Part shown: in pieces, positions 10,796 through 21,915 of the stretch
Position numbering within the stretch: the stretch's first letter is position 1
How the letters are laid out: every line of letters starts with the position of its first letter
Origin: Ceratothoa steindachneri
Taxonomy: Eukaryota; Arthropoda; Malacostraca; Isopoda; Cymothoidae
Direction of reading: 5' to 3'
Assembly (NCBI GenBank): GCA_963969495.1
Contig: OZ018327.1
Coordinates: 37,990,720 to 38,054,719 of the forward strand
Length of the DNA stretch: 64,000 nt
Position numbers and translations under genes: made by a program
Notes under the pieces: generated by a model
What the model saw: the letters and a program-made list of their open reading frames with translations, nothing else
The model's database searches: none
What the model was told of the DNA's origin: nothing

Positions 10796-11270
10796 TGTCG
10801 TAGAATGACCCACAGACATATACGTTTCTTCTACAGGTAATGCATGCACGCTCAAGGCCAAACGAGTGACCTTGACTCAACTCTGGTTACGACAGAGATG
10901 GGGGATAGAAGTGGGGGAAGGTTAGGCTCAACCTCTATTAGTAACACTAACTGAAGGGAGTATTCGTGCCAAACGAAATGTACCAAAACCAAGGATAGGC
11001 TACAAGGAGTAACGTTAGGTCAAACGGGCGTCGATCACCTAAGGTCAATAACGATCTAGAGCTACACAACAAATAACATACATCTTAGCTAAAGAAACAC
11101 AATACAAAAATATACAAAAGGAAATATAAAATACAGGGAATTAATTGATCCTGAAGATACAAAGGGTTACCTGATCGTTCTTGATTTGTGAACAGAGAAA
11201 ATTATTGTCCGAATATATACATTTTAAACAAAAGGAACAAGATTAAACATAGAAGTTAAAAGCACAAAAT
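10796..11270 (-). repeat. G1 3' LTR (shortened)
   Basis: Begins on the plus strand with TGTCGTAGAATGACCCA, so the LTR ends GGGTCATTCTACGACA in element orientation. The G2 LTR ends almost identically (GGGTCACCCTACGACA). It lacks roughly 380 bp found in the G1 5' LTR and its inner end is placed only by the RNase H stop at about 11275. Confidence 0.6.
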
Positions 11271-11275
11271 TTATC

Positions 11276-12640
11276 CTAGGGAGTTCCTACTCAGGCTATC
11301 CGCAACACAATTCTCGGATCCTTTCATATAATTAATTTTAAATTGATATTCCTGGTGGTATAAACTCTAACGCATAAGGCGACCATTGTTGCTTTTTACT
11401 TTTCGCAAATGTGCGAGGGGGCTTGTGATCCATCTAAATAAATACATTCTGAACTTCAGTATGGCCCATATAATGGCCAGACCGTCCTTTTCGATGAAGA
11501 CATAATTTTTCTTACGGGGGAGAAGCTTACGGCTATCGTAGGCGACGGGCTAACTATCGCCATCGTAGCTATCCTGGAATAAAACGCAATCTAACCCTTC
11601 ATTACTCGCATCGGTTCTGATACCAAATGTCTTCTTAGGGTTGGGGAGCCGAAGGATAGGGGCGGAAGATAATTTTCCCTTCAGCTGTTCGAAGTGGGAG
11701 AGAGCTAATGGGGAACAGACAAGGTGTTCCGGGGACTTTTTTTTCAGCAAGTCACACAAAGGGGCCAAGAGAGAGGCGAAATGGGAGAAGAAGCGGCGGT
11801 AGAACGAAACAGATCCTATAAAGGATCTTAGCTACTTCTTAGTGGCGGACGGAGCATTTCTACAATGGCGCGGATTTTGTCCCCCCAGAGGGAGGGGGGG
11901 GGGCAATCGGTTGTTCCCAATGGCACTTGGTCGGACTGATTGTAAGTCCGTGCTCGTGCAGGCGATGCAGGAGGGCCTGGAGGGCGATCACGTGATGGTT
12001 CCACTCGCGAGTTGCAACGTAAATGTTATCGAAATAAAAAGTTACGTTTGCCAACCCGTCTAATATTCTTCGCATCATGCGGTTTTAATTACTATAAGCC
12101 GTCACCAAGCTGAAAGGGAGACGGCGGAACTGCATTAGGCCTTTCTATGTGGAGAAAACCGTGTATCTCTTTAAACCTTCTTTAAGGGGAATTTGATAAT
12201 AAGCTTTACATATGTAGGCCCAATTGGGTAATGTAGCTAGTCTCTTCAAATAGATGGAGATTTTGGTCGATCAAGGGGATAGGCTCAGCATCAGCAAGGT
12301 CACCGAATTAAGTTTCCGAAAATCGGTGCACAGCCTATCTGACCCGTCTGACTTCTTTATCAACACAGTGGGTTAACAGTAATTAGATTGGGAGGGTTCT
12401 TTTATCTTTAACTTTAACAATTTAGTAACTTCTGCGTTAAAGACATTTCTTAAATGGATGGGCAGGGGGTACGGTTTGGAACGACTAGGCTCCAGGGTGG
12501 TAAAATAATATCATGCTCAAACAGCGGCACAGCCTAGAATCTCGGATATCACGTCTCCAAAGTGACTCAATAGCTGCTGCAGCTGACTCTTCAAATCGGA
12601 TGGCAGCCGAGCGTTAACGTTTAAGTCGGATGATGGGGAT
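11276..12640 (-). pseudogene. G1 reverse transcriptase and RNase H
   Basis: Read on the minus strand. The RT N-terminal linker LPSDLKSQLQQLLSHFGDV (about 12600-12540) is in frame with the integrase remnant. Decayed blocks near 12400 keep SDRLC.DFR-like text. The active-site region (12078-11860) reads GLANVTFYFDNIYVAT, so the usual DD is DN, then LHEHGLTISPTKCHW. The connection and RNase H follow: APLCDLLKKKSPE and SAPILRLPNPKKTFGIRTDA at 11768-11600, KKNYVFIEKDGLAIIWA near 11490, and KGSENCVADSLSRNS at 11310-11280, after which the frame stops. VADSLSR is the classical end of gypsy RNase H. No integrase follows it, which supports the unusual order. The DN change and stops make it inactive. Confidence 0.85.
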
Positions 12641-13215
12641 TTTGTAGCGCTGGGCACGGTAGGCAAGATGTACTCCTTGTTCTGTTCAATGCAAGCCACT
12701 AGTACCACATATAGAGAATCTTGGGGGTGAATGGGGCCAATCAAGTCGATTGCCACACGGGCGAAGGGTTCCGATGTGATTGGTCCCTTCTGCAGCAGGG
12801 CGGGTCTGACGCGTCCTTTTGCGGCTGTCCTTTGGAAGATATCACACGAACGGCAATAATTAAATATGTCACTTGCCGCACTGGGCCAATAAAAATATTT
12901 AACAATTGTCTGAGCCGTTTTAGTATGGCTGAAATGGCCAGATAAAAGAGTATCATGGGCTGTCGTTAATATGATTGAGACCTGCGAACGAGGAATGCAA
13001 AATGCATGGGCCTCGGAACTATTGCTTTCCAAGCAGGTGTGGTACAGAAAGTCGTTCTTTACGACGTAGGAAACGCCTTTATTACCGCGGGTAGACTCCT
13101 GAACCTTATTATGAGCTTTGGTCTAGAGGAGGCGGAGTGAATCGGAGTCCTTTTGATTTTTCGCGAATTTATTATTCAGAACGATGCTGAACTCAGAGTC
13201 ATAGGGGGATTCAAG
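12620..13215 (-). pseudogene. G1 integrase remnant located between protease and RT
   Basis: Minus strand. Pre-integrase text (SEFSIVLNNKFAKNQKDSDS near 13190, then VSYVVKNDFLYHTC) leads to FCIPRSQV and the HHCC zinc-binding region: AHDTLLSGHFSHTKTAQTI and YCRSCDIFQRTAAKGRV, where the last Cys is Phe. The catalytic core starts with FARVAIDLIGPIHP, giving the first Asp. After PQDS the core breaks off and the frame runs straight into LYVVLVACIEQNKEYIL and the RT linker. So an internal deletion removed most of the core but left IN and RT in one frame. In standard gypsy elements IN follows RNase H. Confidence 0.85.
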
Positions 13216-13259
13216 GGGAGCGGGTGCCTCTGATTCCTTTTTCGCCTGGGATCGCGTGA

Positions 13260-13760
13260 GGATGAGTTGGACCACAGGGGTGAAAGTACCCCGTAGGCAC
13301 AGCGCAGAACTTTATGGGGCCGCTACTACTTAAGCCCAGCCGCTATAATACGAGCATTCAATAAAGCCTTTCACGATGGGTAGTCATATACTACCGCAAA
13401 CTTATCATGGTTCGGAGCGATTGGGGAAAGTAGCTCGTCCGACACCACAATACACGTGCACCCTGTATCCCGCACAAGGGTGGAGACCCCGAAGCTGTTT
13501 ACTGATCCTGTCTCAAACTTCAAGCTTCCTGGGGAGCTCTTCTCGAACAAGAAGTTAACCTGATGGCCAGCGGCAGGAGAAGCAGGTGGAGAGGGAGGCG
13601 GCTCAACTTGCGACAGTGATGGCGCGGGGGGAGCACAAATTTGGTGCACTTGATTGAGAGAATTAGGACGGAATTGGAAGTTTGGGGGGCAGTTGGTTTT
13701 CAAATGCCCTTCAATACCGCAGGATAAACACACAATGGACCTCCTGGGGGAATATGACGA
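13260..13760 (-). pseudogene. G1 zinc knuckle and aspartic protease
   Basis: Minus strand from 13733. CLSCGIEGHLKTNC is a perfect CX2CX4HX4C nucleocapsid knuckle. A Pro-rich spacer follows, then QVNFLFEKSSPGSLKFE and LVRDTGCTCIVVSDELL, where DTG is the retropepsin active site. After a frame change near 13375 the C-terminal half reads CSYYSGWA and VVAAPIKFCAVPTGYF, matching the same region in G2 and G3. The pre-integrase region starts directly afterwards. Confidence 0.85.
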
Positions 13761-13820
13761 AGGGGGATTCGACGAGAATGGTTTGATGTCACGGGGTTCA
13801 GACGAAGAAAATTTCTGAGC

Positions 13821-14498
13821 TTGGAAGGGCCAGTTATTTTGAAAAACTTGCTAGAGTCATGGGGCGTAAATTTTTGTTTGCCACTTTTACCTTTGGGGGA
13901 CGATAGTTCGGCTGTATTTTTCTTCCTAAGGGTAGCAATTGTGGCTCGCGGCGAATATATCGGCTTCTTCGATGCATTCCTTGAAGATGAAACACTTCCG
14001 GTCCTTCACAAAAGATCGAATAACAGAAGAAAGCAAAGCTATAAGCTGGTCTATCAGAATGAAGTCGACCAACGCTTTATACTCGTAGGGAACTTTCGAA
14101 GAATCGAGCCAAAAGTTGAAATGTCTCAGAAGCGTATACCCAAACTGTCGAAAAGTTTGGTTAGGCTCTATACGGGCGTGACTAAATTTAATGTGGTAGA
14201 AATCGGGCGTCATGTTATAGGCGGCTAACAATTCCGATTTCAACGTCAAATAGTCGATCGTTGCCTCCCACGTAAAGGATATGAAAATATTTCGGAGCTT
14301 AGAGCATAGCAACGAAAGGAGTTTAGCGACACCATCCGCTTTAATGTCGAAATTGTTTAGCTCGAAGATCTTTTCAAAATGCGTTAAATAGAATTTGAAA
14401 TCTTCTCCTTTCTTGTAAACGGAAAACTTCACGGACGCAGTTTGTGGGATATCACTCCACGAGTTGACGGAGAGCGTTTCGATCCTCGCTCTACTCAT
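13821..14498 (-). pseudogene. G1 gag capsid region
   Basis: A 190-codon open frame (14498-13926, minus) with gypsy capsid-like helices: KGEDFKFYLTHFEKIFELNN, LLCSKLRNIFISFTWEATI, then YHIKFSHARIEPNQTFRQFG and LVDFILIDQLIALL. Near-identical phrases occur in G2 and G3 gag, so the three are one family. The ATG at 14498 opens MSRARIET. Upstream, a different frame encodes a Lys/Glu/Arg-rich stretch like the charged N-terminus of G3 gag, so the true start may be farther up and a frameshift may lie near 14510. Confidence 0.85.
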
Positions 14499-14837
14499 TT
14501 CCAGTTCATGTCGTCGGAAGCTTTCTCTTTCTTCTCTCTCTCGTTTTTTCTCTCTTGTTTTTCTCTGTCTCTTCTTTCCGTTCTCTCTTCTTCTTGTATA
14601 TAGGACAGAAGGTCCTTTCCTTATAAACCAAGAAATACACCTTGTAATTTAAACTGGTCGAATGAAGACAGGATGGTTGCGAATTTAAACTAAACTTAAA
14701 AAAACCCATAACGGGATATTTGACCCGAATTAACTCAATATACACACGGCGCGATTAATAATTTCCGTCTGAGCACTCGGAAATACACGAATTAACGCAA
14801 GAGAATTTAACTGTGCTCACAACACCGATAACAAAAC
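14499..14837 (-). other. G1 leader sequence downstream of the LINE insertion
   Basis: Polypyrimidine (purine on the minus strand) from 14520 to 14600, encoding charged residues on the minus strand. No independent gene. Confidence 0.55.
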
Positions 14838-15885
14838 TAACATAACATAACATAACATAATTTCACGGATGACAAAAGCCACCAGGGCCTATCAAAGGTC
14901 ATCCGCCTCCGTCTAAACCCACCCACAAAAAGCACCATCACCAGGGGAAGACAAAATAAAAGTCCCCCACAATAAAATATAACAGATGACAAAAGCCACA
15001 AGGGCCCATCATAGGTCATCCAAGTCAAACAGCCTCTTTTTAAAGGCACCCAAACTCCCAGGAAAACTACATCCAGAGGATTGCGTCCAGACACAAGGGT
15101 ATCGCCAAACAAGGCTTGTCAACAAATAAATCATGCAGCTATAGATATATACAAACAATATTAATATATACAAAACTTATAAATACATTTAGACTTGGAC
15201 TACCTACTACCCTCGGCGGCAATTTGTTCCAGAAATCTACCACTCTATTGATGAAAAAATATTTTCTTAAATCCAACCTACACCCCTGCTTTTTAATTTT
15301 CAAGTGGCGACCTCTAGTCCAATTTCCATCATCCAACTCAAAAAACTTGCCAACAACCAATTTATCTATCCCGGAAAAAATTTTAAACAGCTCAATCATA
15401 TCCCCTTCTCACACACCTCCTTTCGAACGAGAACATATTTAACACCCCCAGTCCATCCATATATTCAAGGCGCCTCAGGGAAGGAATAATCTTTGTTGCC
15501 CTCCGCTGCACTGACTCAAGAAGGCTAATATCGTGTCTAAAATGTGGGGACCATGCCTGTATACAGTACTCTAGATGTGGCCTAACATAAGAGTTATAGA
15601 GTTTAAGAATAACCTCCTTACTTTTGTAACTGACATTTCTCTTAATGAAACCCAGCACTCTATTTGCCCTATTTCCTGCTTCAATACACTGCTTAGAAAA
15701 CCTCAATGACCCATCTATTACTACTCCTAGATTCCTCTCATCCTCCACTGAGCCCAGCCAACGCCCATCCATTTCATAGTTAAATTCTCTATTATCTTTT
15801 CCCATGTTAATAACTTTGCACTTATCAAGGTTGAAAGTCATTTGCAACTTATGTGCCCAGCCTTTGTTGGTATGAAATGGTAAAA
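14838..15885 (-). mobile_element. LINE C, 5'-truncated, inserted in the G1 leader
   Basis: Minus-strand non-LTR element. The C-terminal half of ORF2 is legible: MTFNLDKCKVINMGKDNREF, DERNLGVVIDGSLRFSKQC, NRVLGFIKRNVSYKSKEVI, YNSYVRPHLEYCIQAWSPHF, ESVQRRATKIIPSLRRL. After a frameshift near 15400 the frame goes on with YFFINRVVDFWNKLPPRVVG. This is the thumb and C-terminal region of CR1/Rex1-like LINEs. The 3' untranslated region holds two copies of a ~37-bp block 117 bp apart (14868 and 14985). The tail is (TGTTA)n, seen as AACAT repeats at 14839-14861. The 5' end breaks near 15885. Confidence 0.85.
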
Positions 15886-16085
15886 TTCCGCTCGGAGGAA
15901 TAAATGAGAAGCGCAGTCTCAAAACGTACACACGGAATATATAAAAAGGGTAAACACAACAAATGAGTGAAATAATTCGCAAGATTATTTCTGCTTACTT
16001 TCTCAATAGCCAAAAGCTTTCAGCCTTAAAACCTGTAAAAAACCTTAAAAGGAACCTTTTAACGAGTTTATAAATCTGACACCAG
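15886..16085 (-). other. Rest of the G1 leader with candidate primer binding site
   Basis: On the minus strand the TA tract following the 5' LTR is followed by TGGTGTCAGATTTATAAAC at 16084-16066. It starts with TGG as expected for pairing with a tRNA CCA end. Confidence 0.4.

Positions 16086-16139
<54 letters not shown>
16086..16139. repeat. (TA)n tract between the G1 5' LTR and its leader
   Basis: Sits only 4 bp inside the LTR end. G3 has a TA tract in the same position. Confidence 0.95.
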
Positions 16140-16140
<1 letters not shown>

Positions 16141-16143
16141 TTA

Positions 16144-17135
16144 TGTCGTAAAATGACCAAAAGACATATACGTTAATTCTACCCTAAACGAGTGACCTTG
16201 ACTCAACTCTGGTCACGGCAGAGATGAGGGATAGAAGTGGGGGAAAGTCAGACCCAATCTCCACTGAAGGAGTGCGAAGAATTCAAATCCAAACGATAGA
16301 GTAGAGTTAGCCGTTATTAAACTAATGAAGGCTGTGGGCTATGAGGCTTATGAAAAAGTAAAAACAAAAATAAAATTTAATATTTACACAGTATACACAA
16401 TACATTGTTTAAAATAGAATAATTGCGATGGATACTCGATGTTTACAATAATCGATCTTACAGAGCTACTCGGAGCGAACTCTACGGGAAGGGTCGAGAG
16501 GCTATACGAGCCTCTGTACGTACCCACACAGGGATGACTGGCAAGGAAGCTACAGATGATTCGTCTCAGCCTAGCTTGGGTTCGAGGCTTTATGAGATGA
16601 AACGGGGATCGGATGGTCATTCGAGGGACTTTAACCACGGGGAGTTTAACCTCTAGTAGTAACACTGACTGGAAGGATTGTTCGTGCCAAACGAAATGTA
16701 CCGAAACCGAGCAGGGGCTAATTGAATGGGGCTCAAATCCTTCGGTAGAATTCTAGTCTTCGGGCTCGTAGGGAAATGGCGCGCGTTTGAGAATGACGTG
16801 TTTCGTTGTAAAAGGCAGGCCTATACTGTCGACGCTCAATTGGGACAAACAATATATAGGGACCAGTCGGAACCGTTACTGCCTCCGCCAAGGTGAGGGG
16901 AAAAGGACCTCTCCTTGGACCCACACGGCGCTTGAGGGATGGGAAGTACTACCAAGGGAGTTTCTTAATAACGCCCGGGGAAGCAACAGAGGTACGCGTT
17001 TAAGATTCCAATCCCTCGCTTATCGCAGAAAGCAGTTTGAGATTCTAACTATTTCCACGGTCTTCACTCACGTTGACTGACCTCGTGCCTGACCTCATAG
17101 TTTCGACTAGGCACATGGCGGCAAAGAACCTCTAT
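16144..17135 (-). repeat. G1 5' LTR
   Basis: Plus strand starts TGTCGTAAAATGACCAAAAG, the same terminus as the 3' LTR at 10796. About 1 kb long, matching the LTR sizes of G2 and G3. Frames of 60-97 codons inside it are not supported as genes. The outer end next to the TA tract at 17137 is uncertain. Confidence 0.6.
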
Positions 17136-17136
17136 T

Positions 17137-17142
17137 CTCGAA

Positions 17143-17213
<71 letters not shown>
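17137..17213. repeat. (TA)n then (TG)n microsatellite
   Basis: TA run ending in TGTGTGTGTG just before a Tc1 terminus. Confidence 0.95.
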
Positions 17214-17217
<4 letters not shown>

Positions 17218-17221
17218 GTGT

Positions 17222-18556
17222 GTGTGTACTGCAAAATTTACAACTTCGTTAACTTTTAGTTAACGCAGGTTAATGAAATTTTCAACATACCTGGAACTTT
17301 ATGTATTAAATACAATGTAATGAAACGAAAAAAAGCACAATGTGAACAGAAACAACTTTATTAGGACAATAGTCAAATTTGAAAACGCAAAATTTACAAC
17401 CCATTCGTATCCATATAAATCGCTTACATCTGCAAAATGTCTCATTTAAAACTAACCTTTATTTCTTTCTGGATATTAGAATATTGTAAACTAAAGGCGA
17501 GGTTTCTTTCGTCATCGCGTAAGGCTACCGCATCATACCTTACAAGATTGTCGTACCATCAAGCTCTTTCTCCTGGGGAAAACAAACCAATCACTCAAGA
17601 TCTTCTTTAACGGATTCTAGCCCTTCATAAGAGTGGACCTGGGTAGAGAAAGATTTTTGTACATCTTAAAATACCTATAAATTTACTTGGTGTACCATAA
17701 TACGCAACTGGAAATCTCCTAGTTTAATTCATTCTTTGGATCGTTCAGGTTGCCCATGGATGTTAACGGAACGTGCAGCTGATAACTTGTTAGAGCAGTA
17801 TGGAAACAAGTGGAGTTGAAGTTAGCAAGAGTACAATAAGTAGAAGGCAGCGTCGTTATGATCGCTTCTCTCGTACCCTTAGAAAGACCCGACTCCTTAA
17901 AACTCGTTTAACGTTTGCAAATGAACATGTAAATAAATTGTAAGGTTTGGGACAAATTCTTTCCTAAGATGAAACGAAAATAAAACTTTTCAGTCAAAAT
18001 TCACTCAGCCAATTTTGGATAAAAAACGTATAAAGATTACCCGCCAAAGAATACGATCCCTACAGTCAAATTTGTTGTAAGAATGAAAGAATGAACGTCG
18101 AAATGTACGGGGAATTTTGGAAGGAAATATGTTATCTAGCGTTGGCTCTCTGAACTTGAAACCCGGATGCAAATTTCAACAAGACAATGAGCGCAATCAT
18201 GCAGCAAAACAAACTCCTAGCTACAGGTACAAATTACAGAAACGAGATCCGCGTAACTTATCTGATTTGAAGGAAATATGTTTGGGGCAATGGAATAAAA
18301 TCATCTCAACCACCCATAGAGAGATAGTAAGAGACTATTCAAACCGCCTGTAAGTTGTAATTTACAACAAGGGTTATGCAACCAAGTACTAAACCACGTT
18401 TATATGAATATTTTGTAAACTTTTGTTTTGTCATATCTCACTATTCTCATTATAAAATTTCTCTTTTCACCATTTTGCTTTACAATCGTTACATTGTATT
18501 CGTTACATAAAGTTCTACATACGTTGTAAATTTCATTAATCTACATTAAATACAGG
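17222..18556 (+). mobile_element. Second Tc1-like transposon, decayed
   Basis: Inverted terminal blocks: left 17260-17345 (AACATACCTGGAACTTTATG and ATACAATGTAATG) match the reverse complement of 18480-18555. The transposase (+) is broken. Near 17870-17940 it reads FSRTLRKTRLLKTRLTFANE. Near 17960 a DETKIKLF block gives the first Asp. ORF 18117-18353 holds PGCKFQQDNERNHAAKQ, the second Asp block, then DLKEICLGQWNKIISTTHRE and, out of frame, YNKGYATKY. The third Asp block is not legible. It is clearly distinct from the Tc1 at 9021. Confidence 0.8.
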
Positions 18557-18955
18557 TATGTACATTTGCATTTCTAACACTATTGTCAACTATTGCGGCC
18601 GACTGTATGTTCGAAAGTAACGATTGATTAAAATGTATTAAAATTGTATGAGAAAAACAACGTAATAAAATATGTTATGTAATTTTACATACATATATTT
18701 AACCGAATTCTTTACTCAAAGATTCATGTTTCCTTAAGTGAGCGGCATTTCCCACACCTACTGTTCATGACAAGTTCGCAACAGAAAATAAGAAACATTG
18801 AACATAATTCCTTAATCAAATTAACAAGGATTTTTCTTCCCTTTATTCCCTTCCTTCAGCTCGCATGAAATAATGTCACGACATTCTTAAATAAAGAAAA
18901 ACCCGATCATATTAATTTAATTTTTATTAATTTGGCGTCAGTAATTGTTAAATTA
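18557..18955. other. No gene seen
   Basis: AT-rich, no recognisable coding block. Confidence 0.6.
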
Positions 18956-19850
18956 ATAGAATCGATAGTTAGAAATATGAAGGCGGTTTACCTCGAGTTA
19001 AATAACCTAATTTTGGAAACACAACAAGGATTCCTTCATAAAATGATTACATTTATGATGACAACAAAGCAATGAACATAATTTACCTAGACTTCTAAAA
19101 AGCCATTGATACCGTACGCACGAGAGGCTCTTACTAAAACCTAAAGCACACGGAATAAGAGGAAATATTCCAAAGTGGATAGAAAACTGGCTCTCAAATC
19201 GTTCACAGCGAGTTGTGACAAAAGGAATAAGCTCGGAATGGCCCCCAGTCATTAGCATGGTACCTCATGGGTAAGTACTTGGATCACTACTGTTATTGAA
19301 TAAATGAATGACTTTGATTATGGCTTGCTTATTATAGTATCCAAATATGCGGATGACATAAGCTAAGAAACAACCGTTTTCAAATGCAATGTTACAGAAA
19401 AGCAGCAAGACCTGGATAAAGTTGTCGAGTGGGCTGGTAAATTGCAGTTGAGGTCTAAAACATAAATACAAGGTCATACACTTAAGATGTTTAAATTTGA
19501 AAGCGGATTATTAAGTTAACGACTAATCTTTGAATCTGTTTACTTAGAAATGGAGTTAGGGAGTTTAATTTCGGAGGATCTCAGTCTCTAAGCAATGCGC
19601 CAAAGCTACTAAGCAAGCAAACCGAAGGCTGGGATACATTAGCCGAAACTTCACTTTTAACTCGAAAGATATTTTTTTAACCTCTAAACAAATCGCTTGT
19701 TCGACCTCATCTCGAGTACGCAGTGCAATTTTGGTCTCCTGGCCTCAAATGTTAAAAATAGTGCAACGTAAGCCAACTTAACTAATTCCTGAACTTAGGA
19801 ATAAACCGTACGAAGAAAGACTTTACATTTACCACTCTAGTGTTGCCATT
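18956..19850 (+). pseudogene. LINE D reverse transcriptase remnant
   Basis: Plus strand, many frameshifts. Legible blocks in LINE RT order: TRERLLLKPKAHGIRGNIPK and WIENWLSNRSQRVV near 19120-19215, then a GVPQG-like SMVPHG near 19255, degraded ADD region near 19345, DLDKVVEWAGKLQLRS near 19410, KVIHL near 19470, AKATKQANRRLGYISRNFTF near 19600, and IPELRNKPYEERLY near 19790. The block order and wording match CR1/Rex1-like LINEs, as in LINE C, but on the opposite strand and more decayed. No 5' or 3' ends found; it runs into a minisatellite. Confidence 0.75.
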
Positions 19851-20505
19851 CCTAGTTGCAATTTCATAGTTATTATTTTGTTGCCATTTTATAGTTATTA
19901 TTTTAGTTACGATTTATATTTGTGATTTAATATTTACCATGTTTATAGTTGTCATTTATATTTACAAATTTTATAGTTACCATTCTGTCTGATTATTTGT
20001 AGTTACAATTTATAGTTGCCATTATTAGGTACAATTTAATAGTTATTATTTTGTTGTTACCATTTTGTTACTACCATCCTTAGGTGCAATGTATTAGTTA
20101 TTATTATGTTGTTGACATTTTATAGGTATTATTTTAGTTACGATTTATATTTGCGATTTGATAGTTATATCTTTACAGTTATCATTTCTGATTAAAAAAT
20201 ATATAGTTATCATTTTAGGTAATTATTTATAGTTGCCATTTTATAGTTACCATTTTAGGTGTCATTTCATAGTTATTATTTTTTGTTATCATATTATAGT
20301 TTTCATTCTTATGTTCTGTTTCATAGCTATCATTTTCTTGCTACTATTTTATAGTTGCCATTTATAGTTATCAATTTTATAATTGCTATTTATAGTTATC
20401 AATTTTATAGTTACCATTTATAGTTACCACTTAGAGGTTACGTGTTTATAAATGCTATTTAATCATTACCATTTTATATTTGTAATTTTATAGTTATCAT
20501 TTATG
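19845..20505. repeat. Minisatellite of ~18-bp ATAGTTAYCATTTT-like units
   Basis: More than 25 imperfect units such as TTATAGTTACCATTTTA and TTTATAGTTGCCAT, with variable spacing. Confidence 0.9.
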
Positions 20506-20945
20506 GCAAGTATAAAATGCTACCTATAAAATTCGTCAACAAGATAAAAATGTCATTAAAGAATACATCCAAAAGGAATGAAAAATTATGCGTGAACAAA
20601 AAGAAAATATAGAAGAGAAAGAATAAACATAAAGGCAAGAAACTTTCAATGGAAAAAATGCTCAAGCATGAGAACAATCTCACCCAATACCCTCCCACAT
20701 ATATCCCAATGAAAACGGCGCAAATCTACAACCACCCTACAATTACAAAATCTATACTCCACACTCATCTACCAATCTACATGCATCTCTTTTTTTTTCT
20801 AAATCCAACGGATCTTTTTTAATTAATCGCTTTGCCTTGAAATCTAAAGAAGTCATAGACCATCAACCGGGGGCGAAAAATCGTGACTTGGAGATGTGAA
20901 TTAATCTCGAAATTAACAAAAATCGAAAAAGAAAATCTGTTCCTC
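20506..20945. other. No gene seen
   Basis: Purine-biased sequence without a recognisable coding block. Confidence 0.6.
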
Positions 20946-21676
20946 TCTTATGGCTACATAGCATTCATTGTCTGTCGAGAAGAATCAAAAGCGTTGAAAT
21001 TCCAGAGATAATTCAATATTTTCTATCCCTTAAGGATCTAATGAATAAGGGTGAAATAGTATTCACTATTTTAATTTCACTGAGAAATTTAAGAACAAAG
21101 AGGAGAGATTATTCACAATTTTTTTTTAATTGAGGAGCTAATAAAAAGGCGTGAGGTTATTAAAGGATTTATCTAGTTCAAACAGCTAATGAACAAGGGA
21201 GATATTTTATTGAATGCTTTCTCTCACATGATGAACTAATGAACAAAGGGGAGGTATTATTTACTCCTTTAACTTCCTTGAAGGGCTAATGTACAAGGAT
21301 GAGATGTTACTCAAAGCCCTCTCTTCTTTAAAGCGCTAGTGAGCAAGGGGGAAATGTTGTTCACTGCATTTTCTTTTTGATAAGATAATTAATAAGAATA
21401 TGTTATTTACTGTTTTCTCTTTCTTGCGGACCTAGGGTGTAAATGTGATATGTTATTTATTGCTTTAACTTCCTTGCGGAAGTAGGTTAGAAGGGCTATA
21501 TGTTATTTATTGCTTTCTCTTACGTGCGCATATATGAAAAAAGGGAAAAATGTTATTTACTGTTTTCTCTTCTCTTCCTTGCAAAGCTAGGGTATAAGGG
21601 CCAGATGAAATTAAGTACTTTCTCTTCCTTGCACAGATAAAGTATAAGGTTCACAAGTTATTTACTGCTTTCTATT
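20946..21676. repeat. ~50-bp minisatellite, left part
   Basis: Imperfect tandem units around the phrases TGTTATTTACTGCTTTCTCT, TCCTTGCGGAGCTAGGGTAT and AAGGGCCAGA. Units diverge toward the left end. The array is interrupted by G2 and resumes at 25346. Confidence 0.85.
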
Positions 21677-21915
21677 TGTCAAAGAGATAAGGTTACCCCC
21701 CCTCCCTAGAACTCAACGTCTACCCGTGGCGCCTGAGAAAGATACACCTGCACGGCCAGACAGCCCCAAGGGAGTATCGAGACTTCGCGTGGTCGACTGA
21801 CCCGAGTTGGGTTCTTTTTATCTTCCCGTCTCATCGCCTAAGCGGCCCAGACCTACCGCGTCAGGGACCTTTACGCAAAGCTGCAGGGCCGTCGATACTA
21901 TTCTCCCACCCATGG
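21677..21915 (+). repeat. G2 5' LTR, truncated
   Basis: Matches 24314-24550 of the 3' LTR, then joins the middle of gag, so about 800 bp of LTR plus leader and the gag start are deleted. Confidence 0.8.

Larger units (their letters stand above)
10796..17135 (-). mobile_element. Gypsy element G1 with gag-PR-IN-RT-RH order
   Basis: A Ty3/gypsy LTR element on the minus strand. LTR-like sequences lie at both ends (10796-11270 and 16144-17135), sharing several blocks such as ACGAGTGACCTTGACTCAAC and GTGCCAAACGAAATGTACC. Between them, in transcription order, come a leader, gag, zinc knuckle, protease, integrase, RT and RNase H. A LINE is inserted in the leader at 14838-15885. The integrase is upstream of the RT, which is not the standard gypsy order. 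The integrase core is internally deleted, so the copy is defective. The target duplication could not be resolved because both outer ends lie in TA-rich sequence. Confidence 0.75.
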
